The notes under the pieces are model-generated. The model worked only from the letters and a program-made list of their open reading frames with translations. It ran no database searches and was not told where the DNA came from. 28,284 bases of DNA. Source: a virus. The stretch is taken from the IMG/VR virus record IMGVR_UViG_3300048597_000291, positions 1 through 28,284 of that record, one strand, 5' to 3'. Below are positions 20,973-28,284 of this stretch, piece after piece. How positions within the stretch are numbered: the stretch's first letter is position 1; every line of letters starts with the position of its first letter. The position numbers and the translations under genes are program-made.

Positions 20973-22333
20973 GTGATCGTTTTGACATGCTCGAGATTTT
21001 GCAGGCCGACGTGACGGCGCTCCTGAAAAACGTCCCGGCCCTGGCGGATGCCGTGATCCTCGCGGACAACGAGGGAGACATCGAAAGCAAGGTGGTGCGC
21101 AATCTCGCGCCGCTCACGGGCAGCAAGCGGGGATTGGCCGTGGTGGTGCTTTTGCCCGAGATCACCGAGACCGAAACCAATCTCCCCGGCCCTCCGGTGA
21201 CGGTGGAGATCGAGATCCAAACCATCGAGGCAGTGACCATCAACCGCCAAGCCAACGCAGGCACCGGCTTGCGGAGTTCGCAGGCCGCGATGATCGTCCT
21301 CAATGCCCTCCACCATCACAACACCGGCACATGCGGCATCTACGCGGAGAACGACCCGGTCACGCCGGTGAAGGTGAAGCCCGGATACGTCTCTCACGCG
21401 GTGAAACTGAAAGTTGCAGGCGGCATGCAAGGCCCCGGCAAGCCCGCCCAAGTGACGGCCGAGGAGACGGATGACGTCGTCTATTTGTCATGTGCCACGG
21501 CAGGGGCCTCGATCTGGTACACCATCGACGGCTCCTACCCGACGCCGGCCAACGGCACGGAGTATGTGGGGGGCATTTCCGACCTGACGCCGGGCACCGT
21601 GCTGCGTGCCGCCGCGTACAAGACCGGGCTCAATCCCGGCGATGTCACCGAGATCCTCATCGTGGCTCCGGCCACCCAGCCACTGCCCACTGGCGGGCTT
21701 TACGATGGCTTGCTGGCCTACTACAAAATGGACGACGCCCCCGCACCCAGCGGCCCATCGATCCAAACCGACAGCCACGGGACCAATGACCTCACGGGCA
21801 ACAACAGCATCGCCATCCTCAACATTGCCGGGGTTGGCGGCGGGATCGCGGTTGCCGGAAATGCGGAGGCCTATCTCGCGGGCAACTCGCCCATCAGCGA
21901 TATTTCCGGCCCATGGACGATTGTGGGGTGGTTCAAGACCAGTGACAGCAGCCCCTCCGGCATAAGCAACATTCTCGCCGGCGGTTCGGCATACCGCATC
22001 GGAATTTTCGATGGCTTTTTCAGTCTGATTCTGGGAGATGGCGCCTTAACCGGCGAGTTCGGCGCCAACGTCACCGAAGGCGCTTGGCACCAACTGGCCA
22101 TCGTCAATGATGCCGGCGGCTACCAGCAGATCTACGTCGACGGGACAGACGTCTATTTGGCATCCGAACCAACCTTGCTGGAGGGTGGTGGCGGACTGAC
22201 CATTTTCGGCGACCTCGATTGCGGGGTGGACGAGCTGGGTTTCTGGGGCCGCGCGCTGAGCGGCCCCGAGATTGCCCAGCTTTACAACAGCGGGCAGTCC
22301 CTGCCTTACGAGGATTTCAACGCGCCAGGATAA
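20969..22333 (+). CDS. Tail terminator-like protein with chitobiase-like and LamG-like domains
   Basis: 454 residues. Residues 1-150 look like a tail terminator (Mu gp37 position): helix MLEILQADVTALLKNVP, then RGLAVVVLLPEITETETNLPGPPVTVEIEIQTIEAVTINR and a helix with ALHHHNTG. Residues about 155-235 are a chitobiase-type beta sandwich (VYLSCATAGASIWYTIDGSYPTPANG, TVLRAAAYKTGLNPGDV). Residues about 245-450 are a concanavalin A/LamG-type domain (GLLAYYKMDDAP, GPWTIVGWFKTSD, WHQLAIVNDAGGYQQIYVDGT, GVDELGFWGRALSGPEIAQLYNSG). The last two domain types often bind carbohydrate, so this protein may display a surface-binding module at the head-tail joint. Confidence 0.7.
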   Translation: MSDRFDMLEILQADVTALLKNVPALADAVILADNEGDIESKVVRNLAPLTGSKRGLAVVVLLPEITETETNLPGPPVTVEIEIQTIEAVTINRQANAGTGLRSSQAAMIVLNALHHHNTGTCGIYAENDPVTPVKVKPGYVSHAVKLKVAGGMQGPGKPAQVTAEETDDVVYLSCATAGASIWYTIDGSYPTPANGTEYVGGISDLTPGTVLRAAAYKTGLNPGDVTEILIVAPATQPLPTGGLYDGLLAYYKMDDAPAPSGPSIQTDSHGTNDLTGNNSIAILNIAGVGGGIAVAGNAEAYLAGNSPISDISGPWTIVGWFKTSDSSPSGISNILAGGSAYRIGIFDGFFSLILGDGALTGEFGANVTEGAWHQLAIVNDAGGYQQIYVDGTDVYLASEPTLLEGGGGLTIFGDLDCGVDELGFWGRALSGPEIAQLYNSGQSLPYEDFNAPG

Positions 22334-22363
22334 ACCAATCACCACCAATAGAAGACCAAGACC

Positions 22364-23293
22364 ATGCCAGCCATCAACCGCACCAGCATCATCTCAGGGC
22401 CTGCCCTGATCAAATACAATACCTCGTCGAGCTTTTGGAGCAAAGGCAACGTCGAGGTCAAAATCATCAACGACCGCTTCCCGGTCGAAACCGCTCACTT
22501 CGGCAAAGTGGATGAGCGCATCCAGGACCGCCGCGTGGAGGTGACCTTCGAGCCGTCCGGCGCGATCACCTCTGGCCTGGCCGCCGTGCTGTGGCCTTAC
22601 GGTGCGTCCACGGTGGGCAGCTCCATCTTCACCGGCACGGACAAGCCGCTGGAAATCTTCGGGCGAGACGGGCGCAAGATCACGGTGCATGCCGCGGCCA
22701 TCACCAAGATGGCGACCCTTCGCCTCGGCGTGAACAGCACGCTCATCGGCCCCATCACCTTCACCGGCCTGGTGAAAAACAACACCGATCCCACCAACGC
22801 CGCGGCCTACTATACCGAGGCCGCCGTGGCCTATCCGGGAGATACCGGATTCACGATCGCGGACATCAAGACCGCTGCCGCCAGCGCCGTATGGGGAGCC
22901 TCCTCGCCATGGAACTCGTTCACGTCCGAGAATGGATTTGAGGTGGACTTCAACCTCAACCTCGCGCCGCAAAAGGTGGATGGCATCGGCACGGTGGACA
23001 TGACCTTCCAGTCGCTGGATGTGATGCTTAAAGCCATCCCCGTGGGACCTGCCGCGTTGGACATCCTCGCGGCACTCGCACCGACCACCGGGTTGGGCGC
23101 GTCCATCGCCACGGCCAACAACCTGACGGTCACCGCGGGCACCGTGGCGGTGATGATTTCCAAGGCGGCCATCACCGAGAGCGGGCTGCTCTTCGGAGCC
23201 GTGCCGAAACGCATCGGCGCCACCACCTGGATGGCCACGCGCACCATCACCACTGGCACTGCGGACCCACTGTTTACGGTGACGGTGTCCTAA
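22364..23293 (+). CDS. Major tail tube protein
   Basis: 309 residues, beta-rich throughout, lying between the terminator-like gene and the tail tip genes. It begins MPAINRTSIISGPALIKYN and contains KVDERIQDRRVEVTFEPSG, KITVHAAAITKMATLRLG and NGFEVDFNLNLAPQKVDGIGTVDMTFQSLDVM, a pattern usual for siphovirus tube proteins of this size. The tube polymerises around the tape measure. No sheath gene is found near it, which supports a non-contractile tail. No G and GT-type chaperone pair with a frameshift was seen downstream. Confidence 0.6.
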   Translation: MPAINRTSIISGPALIKYNTSSSFWSKGNVEVKIINDRFPVETAHFGKVDERIQDRRVEVTFEPSGAITSGLAAVLWPYGASTVGSSIFTGTDKPLEIFGRDGRKITVHAAAITKMATLRLGVNSTLIGPITFTGLVKNNTDPTNAAAYYTEAAVAYPGDTGFTIADIKTAAASAVWGASSPWNSFTSENGFEVDFNLNLAPQKVDGIGTVDMTFQSLDVMLKAIPVGPAALDILAALAPTTGLGASIATANNLTVTAGTVAVMISKAAITESGLLFGAVPKRIGATTWMATRTITTGTADPLFTVTVS

Positions 23294-23302
23294 CCTAACC
23301 GG

Positions 23303-23326
23303 CGACGGTCATAGACCGCCGCTACA
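23303..23326 (+). repeat. REP-like palindromic repeat, copy 4
   Basis: Identical to the copies at 7341, 8668 and 16853. It fills most of the gap between the tube gene and the next tail gene, ending 10 bases before the ATG at 23337. Its final A joins the following GGAA to make AGGAA, a possible ribosome site, so the repeat may influence translation of that gene. Confidence 0.9.
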
Positions 23327-23336
23327 GGAATCCACC

Positions 23337-24035
23337 ATGCGCATCTCGCTCCATTCCGGCAGCACGCTCTACCCCCTCGCCGGGGAGGGCGGGGTGTCCG
23401 AGCGCACTCACAGCAGTGTGGCGGACTTCCAGCTCACGCCGGAGAGCGAGGTGCAGGTGGCGGCCTTCGTGCGCGGCGCGTATGCCAAACCGATCGACCG
23501 CGGCAACCTGCTCAACGTGGTGAGTTTCACCACGACCCGGCAGTTCGCCACGCCGGCGGCGGCGGAGTTGTGGTGTCTGGATTACCATGGGTCATTCCCC
23601 TCCAGCGGCACGCTCTATTTCGACGCGGTGGCACCTAACGGCACAGTATCGCGCCGGACCATGGAAAACGCCGTCGTCGATCCCCCGCGCCGGCGCTGCA
23701 TCGGCGCGACGGCATTGGTGGATTACACCGTCAGGGGCGGTTCCATTGCGGTGGGATCGGCGGAGAGTTATCCGACAACGATCACCGTGAGCGGCGTGTC
23801 CAGCCCATCCGGTGCCAACAGCACATGGAGCCTCGATGAATATGCGCCGGTCTTCAATGGCCGCCCGAATTACAACTCGGGGATTTATTGGATTCAGTGG
23901 AGCGGCACACGATGGGAGTTCACTACCGACATGGGCACGGATTATTTCTACTCCACCGAAAACGTGGATGATCCGACACTCGTGACCTCATGGACCAACG
24001 GGCCGGGAGCGGCAGGCACTTTGACAGTGACATGA
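23337..24035 (+). CDS. Tail protein, paralog of the following gene
   Basis: 232 residues, beta-rich. The first 135 residues align with the start of the next protein: LYPLAGEGG/FIFLAGDGR, VAAFVRGAYAKPIDRGNLLNVVSF/IVRKVRGGHARALNRGNIRHRAFF, FPSSGTLYF/FPRTGTLYF and the 'DYTVRGGSI'/'QYQVEGGQF' block. The C-terminal 90 residues (SGVSSPSGANSTWSLDEYAPVFNGRPNYNSGIYWIQWSGTRWEF) form a small Tyr/Trp-rich domain that resembles a surface-exposed or carbohydrate-facing beta fold. It overlaps the paralog by 4 bases. A minor tail or tail-decoration role fits its place; the exact function is unknown. Confidence 0.6.
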   Translation: MRISLHSGSTLYPLAGEGGVSERTHSSVADFQLTPESEVQVAAFVRGAYAKPIDRGNLLNVVSFTTTRQFATPAAAELWCLDYHGSFPSSGTLYFDAVAPNGTVSRRTMENAVVDPPRRRCIGATALVDYTVRGGSIAVGSAESYPTTITVSGVSSPSGANSTWSLDEYAPVFNGRPNYNSGIYWIQWSGTRWEFTTDMGTDYFYSTENVDDPTLVTSWTNGPGAAGTLTVT

Positions 24036-25366
24036 AAATCCTCCTCCAGACCGCCGACGATTTCATCTTCCTGGCCGGCGACGGGCGCCTGGGTGAGCGG
24101 GTTTTCCCGAAGGCCGACGGCTTCGAGCTGGCCGGCGAGCTGGAGCGGCAGATCGTGCGCAAGGTGCGCGGCGGCCACGCCCGCGCGCTCAACCGCGGCA
24201 ACATCCGCCACCGGGCATTCTTCCGGACGCGGCGCTTGTTTCCCAGCGAGCAGGAGGCGGAGGATTACGCGGCCAATGCCGAGCGGTCGTTTCCGCGCAC
24301 CGGCACGCTTTATTTCGTCACCGGCGGCGGCACCCGCAAGCTCCTGCAGGCCCGCGTCAACCCGCCTGCAACCACCGTGCAGGGCTGCGAGGCGAGATTG
24401 CAATACCAGGTGGAGGGCGGCCAGTTCACCCCGCTGGAGCCGGAGCTGGTGATCGACGGGCTGGAGGGCATCAAACAGCGTTTCGTATCGGACGAGGCGG
24501 GCGAGTGGTTCGAGTGCGGATTCGACTCGCCGGAAATCCTCTCGGGCAATGCGGCGGATGGCTGGACCGATGAGTTCGGCCACTGGCGGCTGCGGCTGGA
24601 ACGCTCGATCGATCTGGTCAACTGGGATTACCAATGGGAGGACGCGCCAGGCAGCCCGGTGCTCGCCAGCGGAGTCTATACCTACTGGGGCCGTTCCAAG
24701 GTTCCGCGCCTGTGGAAATACGTCACCGTGGACGAGACGCTGACCAGTGACCGGGCCAACAAGAGCATCACCATGCTCAATCTGTTTGGTGCGAACATCA
24801 CCGCCGGAATGTCCTATCCCTATGCCATGCCATCCCAAGCCGCCACCCTCCAGGCGCATCTCATCGCGGCAGGCTACACCGGCACCGTGGTTTCCAACGT
24901 GGCCAAGAGCATGAGCGTGGTCGTCACCAACTGGACCAACGGCGGCGCGGACGATTTCCCGGTCACTTTGAGCGGCAGCAATGTGACGATGGTGAAAAAC
25001 GCCTCCGGCGCGAACATCTCACTGCCCGGCTACCCCTACGCGATGCCGGCTCAGATCACCAACCTGCAAGCCGCCCTCATCGCCGCCGGTTTTCCCTACG
25101 CCAGTGCGCGCGTCTTCGGCGACGAGTGGACGATTTTCATCCCCAACCGCAACGCCATCCTCAACCAGCGCCAGTTCATTGCGACCATCAGTCCGGCCGA
25201 TCCCTACACCTACCAAGGCCCCACCGGCACCGGCACCGATGCCGGATCCACCCTCACGGGTACCGTTTCCAACATCCGGGCCACCACCGGACTCGCGCCG
25301 CTGAGCGAGGCACCCAACCAATTCGCCCGCCTCGGTGCCAGCCGTGGCCCGAACCACCTCTATTGA
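24032..25366 (+). CDS. Tail protein, larger paralog with internal repeats
   Basis: 444 residues from ATG 24032. Residues 1-140 are the domain shared with the preceding protein. Residues about 150-235 include LRLERSIDLVNWDYQWEDAP, close to the 'sdLvnW' module of verrucomicrobial proteins. Two repeats follow, at about 255-305 and 325-375, each with YPYAMP.Q...LQA.LIAAG and a beta unit (TGTVVSNVAKSMSVVV; ASARVFGDEWTIFIP). The last 60 residues are Gly/Thr-rich. The frame extends back to 23990 without support. It is probably a minor tail protein before the tape measure; function not known. Confidence 0.6.
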   Translation: MKILLQTADDFIFLAGDGRLGERVFPKADGFELAGELERQIVRKVRGGHARALNRGNIRHRAFFRTRRLFPSEQEAEDYAANAERSFPRTGTLYFVTGGGTRKLLQARVNPPATTVQGCEARLQYQVEGGQFTPLEPELVIDGLEGIKQRFVSDEAGEWFECGFDSPEILSGNAADGWTDEFGHWRLRLERSIDLVNWDYQWEDAPGSPVLASGVYTYWGRSKVPRLWKYVTVDETLTSDRANKSITMLNLFGANITAGMSYPYAMPSQAATLQAHLIAAGYTGTVVSNVAKSMSVVVTNWTNGGADDFPVTLSGSNVTMVKNASGANISLPGYPYAMPAQITNLQAALIAAGFPYASARVFGDEWTIFIPNRNAILNQRQFIATISPADPYTYQGPTGTGTDAGSTLTGTVSNIRATTGLAPLSEAPNQFARLGASRGPNHLY

Positions 25367-25369
25367 CCC

Positions 25370-26977
25370 ATGGCCGAGAAGAAAATCGAGATCAAGATCG
25401 CAGCGACCGGCGGCAGCCAGGCGGCCGCCGAGGTGGGCAAGGTGGGCGCGGCGGTGGAGGCGGTGCAAAAGGCAGCGAGCAACAACAAAGGATTCGGCGG
25501 GATGTTGGATGGCTCGCCCGAACGGCTGGATGACGTGGCCGATGCCATGGAAAACGTGGCGGAAAAGGCCGACGAAATGGAGAAGGCATTGCCGGACCTC
25601 ACGAGTTTCGATTTTGCGGCGGAGGGATTGGAGAAACTGACCGGCGCAGCGCAGACGGCAGCACCGGCGGCGGCAGCGGCAAGCGGCGGGTTGGGAACAC
25701 TAGCGACGGTGGCGTTGCGAATGGTGGGTGGTCCATTGGGAGTTCTAACTGCTGCCGTCGGATTGGCAGCATCCGCTTTCCGGAATTGGTATGACAGCAT
25801 CCAGGCAACGATTGCCCAGCTTGACAAAGAGGAGCAGATTGCGCGCGAAGGGGCGGCAGCAATCCGTGATGCCGGAGTAGCTGCCGAACGCACCGCGGAA
25901 CAAAAGCGGGAAGCGGCGGATCGGGCGCGAGACCTCGCCGACGCCATCGCGTCCATTGAGACCAGCCAAAGCAGCTATAACGACGCGTTGGAGAGAGAGA
26001 TCGGGCTGCTGCTGCAAAAACAAAAAGCCGAGAATGAGATTGCCAAAGCCAAGGGAGATACCGAACTGGCGGCGGAAGATGACCCGGTGAAAAAAGAGGA
26101 GATCCGGCAGAGATTGAGGAAAGAGGCACAAGATCGGGAACTCGCCGGCATCGAGGAGGAGAAACGCAAGAGGCAGGATTTGTTGGATCGCAAGGAACAG
26201 GATGTCCCGCGTGTCCAAACCGAGGGTGACAACGCGGCGGGAGCGTTTAGGGCGAAGGCCGCAGAAGCCGAAGCATCCGCGGAGAATCAACGCGAAATTG
26301 CCCGAATCGCCAAGATGCGCGAAGAGCAGTTCAAAAGCCGGATGAATAACGAGGATTTGCCGTTCGAAGATCGGCAAGCGGCGGCGCGGGAGAGGTTTGT
26401 GACTGGCAATGCGAGGCAAGCCGCAGAAGACGAAGCCAAACGGCAGGAGGCAGCGGCAAAAGACTTCAACGACCAGGCGGACAAGATCGATGCCGCCACC
26501 AAGAAAGTGGTGGATGACATCACCGCCGAAATGCAGCGGCTATACGAAGAAATCCAGAAGCTGCAACTGGAAGGGGCAACCAAGCGCGAGGTGTTCGGCG
26601 AGCGTGACAAGCAGGGCGACATTGCGGTCAACAGGACGCGCAGCCAGGCGGAAGAACGCGCCAAAGCCAAGGCGGACGAAGAAGAAAAACAACGACTCCA
26701 AGCGGAACTCCAGACGGGTGAATCCGGACTGGATGCCAATGCCCGCGAGAGAGGTCTTGGGCTGCGAGGCAACCGCAACGACACCGTCGCCGCTGTGGGC
26801 AAGGCGCTCTCTGATGGTACGGACGCCGCGGAATTGCAAAAACTCGGCGACATGGTGCGAGACGCGGCCGGCAGAAATTCGGCAGCCATGACGCAGGCCC
26901 TCCTCGGTCTCATCGGCAAACTGGATCAACAGGAACGCGATTTGGAAGTGATCCGGCAGAAGCTCAAAAACAAATAA
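25370..26977 (+). CDS. Short tape measure protein
   Basis: 535 residues. After a short beta start (EKKIEIKIAATGGS) come Ala-rich helices, a hydrophobic stretch at about 105-140 (LGTLATVALRMVGGPLGVLTAAVGLAASAF) and then nearly 350 residues of charged coiled coil (NEIAKAKGDTELAAEDDPVKKEEIRQRLRKEAQDREL...). This is the usual build of a tape measure protein, which fixes tail length and can pass into the host membrane. By the common ruler of about 0.15 nm per residue the tail would be near 80 nm (estimate). It lies between the tail-tube block and the hub-like gene. Confidence 0.7.
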   Translation: MAEKKIEIKIAATGGSQAAAEVGKVGAAVEAVQKAASNNKGFGGMLDGSPERLDDVADAMENVAEKADEMEKALPDLTSFDFAAEGLEKLTGAAQTAAPAAAAASGGLGTLATVALRMVGGPLGVLTAAVGLAASAFRNWYDSIQATIAQLDKEEQIAREGAAAIRDAGVAAERTAEQKREAADRARDLADAIASIETSQSSYNDALEREIGLLLQKQKAENEIAKAKGDTELAAEDDPVKKEEIRQRLRKEAQDRELAGIEEEKRKRQDLLDRKEQDVPRVQTEGDNAAGAFRAKAAEAEASAENQREIARIAKMREEQFKSRMNNEDLPFEDRQAAARERFVTGNARQAAEDEAKRQEAAAKDFNDQADKIDAATKKVVDDITAEMQRLYEEIQKLQLEGATKREVFGERDKQGDIAVNRTRSQAEERAKAKADEEEKQRLQAELQTGESGLDANARERGLGLRGNRNDTVAAVGKALSDGTDAAELQKLGDMVRDAAGRNSAAMTQALLGLIGKLDQQERDLEVIRQKLKNK

Positions 26978-26978
26978 C

Positions 26979-28284
26979 ATGGCATCCTGGCTCATCAACG
27001 GTAGCACTCCGGAAGCCCTCGGCCTTGAGGTGGTGGGCGGCGAGTTTGTCACGGGCCGCGCGTCAAGCGTGCGGCTGCGGCAGGTGGCGGATTTCGATGG
27101 CACGGAGACCTTCGCTTTCAATGCGGCGGTGGCGATCACGCGGGACGGATCGCCTTTTTTCAAAGGCAAGGTCCGGGCCATCCCCAAGAGCGCCGACGGC
27201 GGCGGCGAGGGCATGGACTACCTGGTGGAGGACGCATGGGCGGAACTGGAGCGCCTCACCTATCAGGAACCATGGGCGATCCGGCAATCGGATTACGTCG
27301 GCACGATTTATTCGCCGACGGTGATCCTCGGGATCAACTCGTCCGGCGTGCGGATCAACGTCGGCCAGCAAATCACCGAGGTGCTCAATTTTGCCATCGA
27401 TCAGGAAGTTGACCTACTGGCCGGCACGATGCCGAGCGGCATGATGCTGTGGCCCTCCGAAGTGACGGGGATGTCATGCGCCCAGGTGATCCGGGACTGC
27501 CTCAAGTATTACCCGGACTGGATTCCGTGGTTTGACCATTCCACCTCGCCGCCGACATTCCGCGTGACGCCGCGGGCGAGCGCCACGGCGTTGAGCGTGC
27601 CGATCACCGACTGCTCGGCCATCGACGTGGAGCGCACCCATGACCGCGTGCCGGATGGCGTGCGGATCGTCTATCTCACGGCAGGCCTGATCGACGGTGC
27701 GGTCTATCGCACCGTCACCATCGACCAATTTCCCACGGTCTCCACCGCCGCCCTGGTGGCCGCGGCACCGCCGGGGATTCTGGTGGCCACCGTCGAGCTG
27801 GCCGGGATGCAGATGCAGATCCAGAAGCAGCAGGTGCAGGTGAGGGATTTGCCGACGACCAGCACGGACGCGAAAGCCTATCTCAAATCGAAATTTCCGG
27901 CGGTCAAGGATCTGGCGGATGGCGATTGGACGATCACCGCATGGAGCACGGCGGTGATCCCGGATGATTACACCGGCGACCCCATCGATGAAAAGCTGGA
28001 GCGCAAGTATGGCGCGGACCGCACGGAACTGCCGCGCGAGCTAGTGCGCGGAAACATCGCCGAATGGATGCAGAAGAAGGTGGGCCGGGTGCTCGTGGAG
28101 TTCGAGGTTGAGGCTACTGGAACGGCGACGGATGAGGAAAAGAAAAAGATCGAGAGCCTGCCGAAAAATTTCACGGTGATCGCCACCGATGCGGTGACGA
28201 AGATTTACAAAGGGATCAGCAGTTTCGAAGCGGCGGATGATGTGCCGGTGGGCATCGCGCAAGCCTACTACAACACCATCCTCA
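26979..28284 (+). CDS. Tail hub/tip protein, cut by the right edge
   Basis: The frame opens at ATG 26979, one base after the tape measure stop, and stays open for 435 codons to the edge. The N-terminal part (ALGLEVVGGEFVTGRASSVRLRQVADFDGTETFAFNAAVAITRDGSPFFKGKVRAIPKS) resembles the first barrel of tail hub (gp27-like/Mu P-like) proteins: a two-strand module with 'pfFkGkV'. Then come ITEVLNFAID and SCAQVIRDCLKYYPDWIPWFDHST, as in hub domains ('.vl.....p....f'), and a charged helix (TDEEKKKIESL). It should form the hub where the tail meets the cell. The C-terminus is missing. Confidence 0.6.
   Translation, partial: MASWLINGSTPEALGLEVVGGEFVTGRASSVRLRQVADFDGTETFAFNAAVAITRDGSPFFKGKVRAIPKSADGGGEGMDYLVEDAWAELERLTYQEPWAIRQSDYVGTIYSPTVILGINSSGVRINVGQQITEVLNFAIDQEVDLLAGTMPSGMMLWPSEVTGMSCAQVIRDCLKYYPDWIPWFDHSTSPPTFRVTPRASATALSVPITDCSAIDVERTHDRVPDGVRIVYLTAGLIDGAVYRTVTIDQFPTVSTAALVAAAPPGILVATVELAGMQMQIQKQQVQVRDLPTTSTDAKAYLKSKFPAVKDLADGDWTITAWSTAVIPDDYTGDPIDEKLERKYGADRTELPRELVRGNIAEWMQKKVGRVLVEFEVEATGTATDEEKKKIESLPKNFTVIATDAVTKIYKGISSFEAADDVPVGIAQAYYNTIL

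Larger units (their letters stand above)
1..28284. mobile_element. Mu-like transposable prophage, internal segment
   Basis: The window holds a MuA-type transposase and MuB-type ATPase on the minus strand. On the plus strand it holds a Mu/B3-type order of packaging, portal, protease/scaffold, cement, capsid, connector and tail genes. In phage Mu and its relatives the A and B proteins carry out replicative transposition and the head module follows later in the map. Here the early module points left and the lysis/structural module points right, out of a central control region. No terminal inverted ends, target-site duplication or host flanking genes can be seen, so the element extends past both edges. 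Whether it is an integrated prophage or a phage assembly cannot be told from the window. Confidence 0.9.

Noticed and set aside
7341-23326. CRISPR array
   Set aside because: The identical 24-base repeats are kilobases apart and not regularly spaced; they are dispersed REP-like elements.
23294-25369. Programmed frameshift pair of tail chaperones (G and GT)
   Set aside because: The two genes before the tape measure are full-length paralogs joined by an ATGA overlap, not a slippery-site extension.
1-28284. Phage attachment ends or target-site duplication
   Set aside because: No terminal repeat, MuA-type end-binding array or host gene boundary could be seen; the ends appear to lie outside the window.

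Overview
The window is most of a Mu-like transposable prophage (or the genome of such a phage) in a G+C-rich bacterium, probably of the Verrucomicrobia. The phage assignment rests on a MuA-type DDE transposase next to a MuB-type AAA+ ATPase, plus a Mu-style head module: gp27-like small terminase, gp28-like large terminase, DUF935 portal, Mu I-type protease/scaffold, DUF2190-like cement protein, major capsid protein and gp36-like connector. No sheath or contractile baseplate gene is seen. The tail genes (terminator, tube, two related tail proteins, a short tape measure, a hub-like protein) suggest a siphovirus-type tail like those of B3/D3112-type transposable phages. The host guess rests on softer evidence: a short palindromic interspersed repeat that I associate with verrucomicrobial genomes, a 'SDSLANW...FFRL' module common in verrucomicrobial exported proteins, and gene starts that mostly lack Shine-Dalgarno sequences. 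The phage ends are not in view, and one gene is cut at each edge.

Layout. Positions 1-6330 are a leftward (minus-strand) early operon: RHH regulator, sigma-region-4-like HTH protein, several small proteins (including a zinc ribbon and a one-span membrane protein), a DUF3102-like protein, transposase, ATPase, a winged-helix-like protein and two more small genes. Positions 6331-6446 are an A+T-rich control region. It has a good leftward promoter, a possible rightward one, a shared palindromic TTGCAA box and two direct ATTATACCCA repeats, and it lies between two divergently transcribed RHH regulators. Positions 6447-10030 are a rightward middle/lysis block with a second RHH protein, small membrane proteins, an HTH protein, an FN3 protein, a peptidoglycan-binding/M15 endolysin and a winged-helix protein. 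Positions 10034-28284 are the late packaging, head and tail genes. Many neighbouring genes overlap by exactly 4 bases (ATGA, GTGA or TTGA), indicating translational coupling.

Most unusual is the portal gene (12224-15280), about twice the usual length. A GNAT-like domain, an unrecognised segment and a ParB-like domain are threaded into or onto the portal. The modules are separated by three copies of an 'ENYNPDQ' linker that are almost identical as DNA. A solo XRE-type regulator gene follows in the opposite direction, with its own promoter and a perfect dyad operator. This looks like an exchangeable cargo ('moron'/polyvalent protein) site inside the late operon. Other notable points are a possible Acb2-like anti-CBASS protein next to the capsid genes, a tail terminator carrying chitobiase-like and LamG-like domains, transposition of the gp30/gp31-like head genes to a position after gp36, four copies of a REP-like palindrome (one in frame inside the endolysin), and heptameric tandem repeats. 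All functions are assigned by reading motifs; no database search was run.
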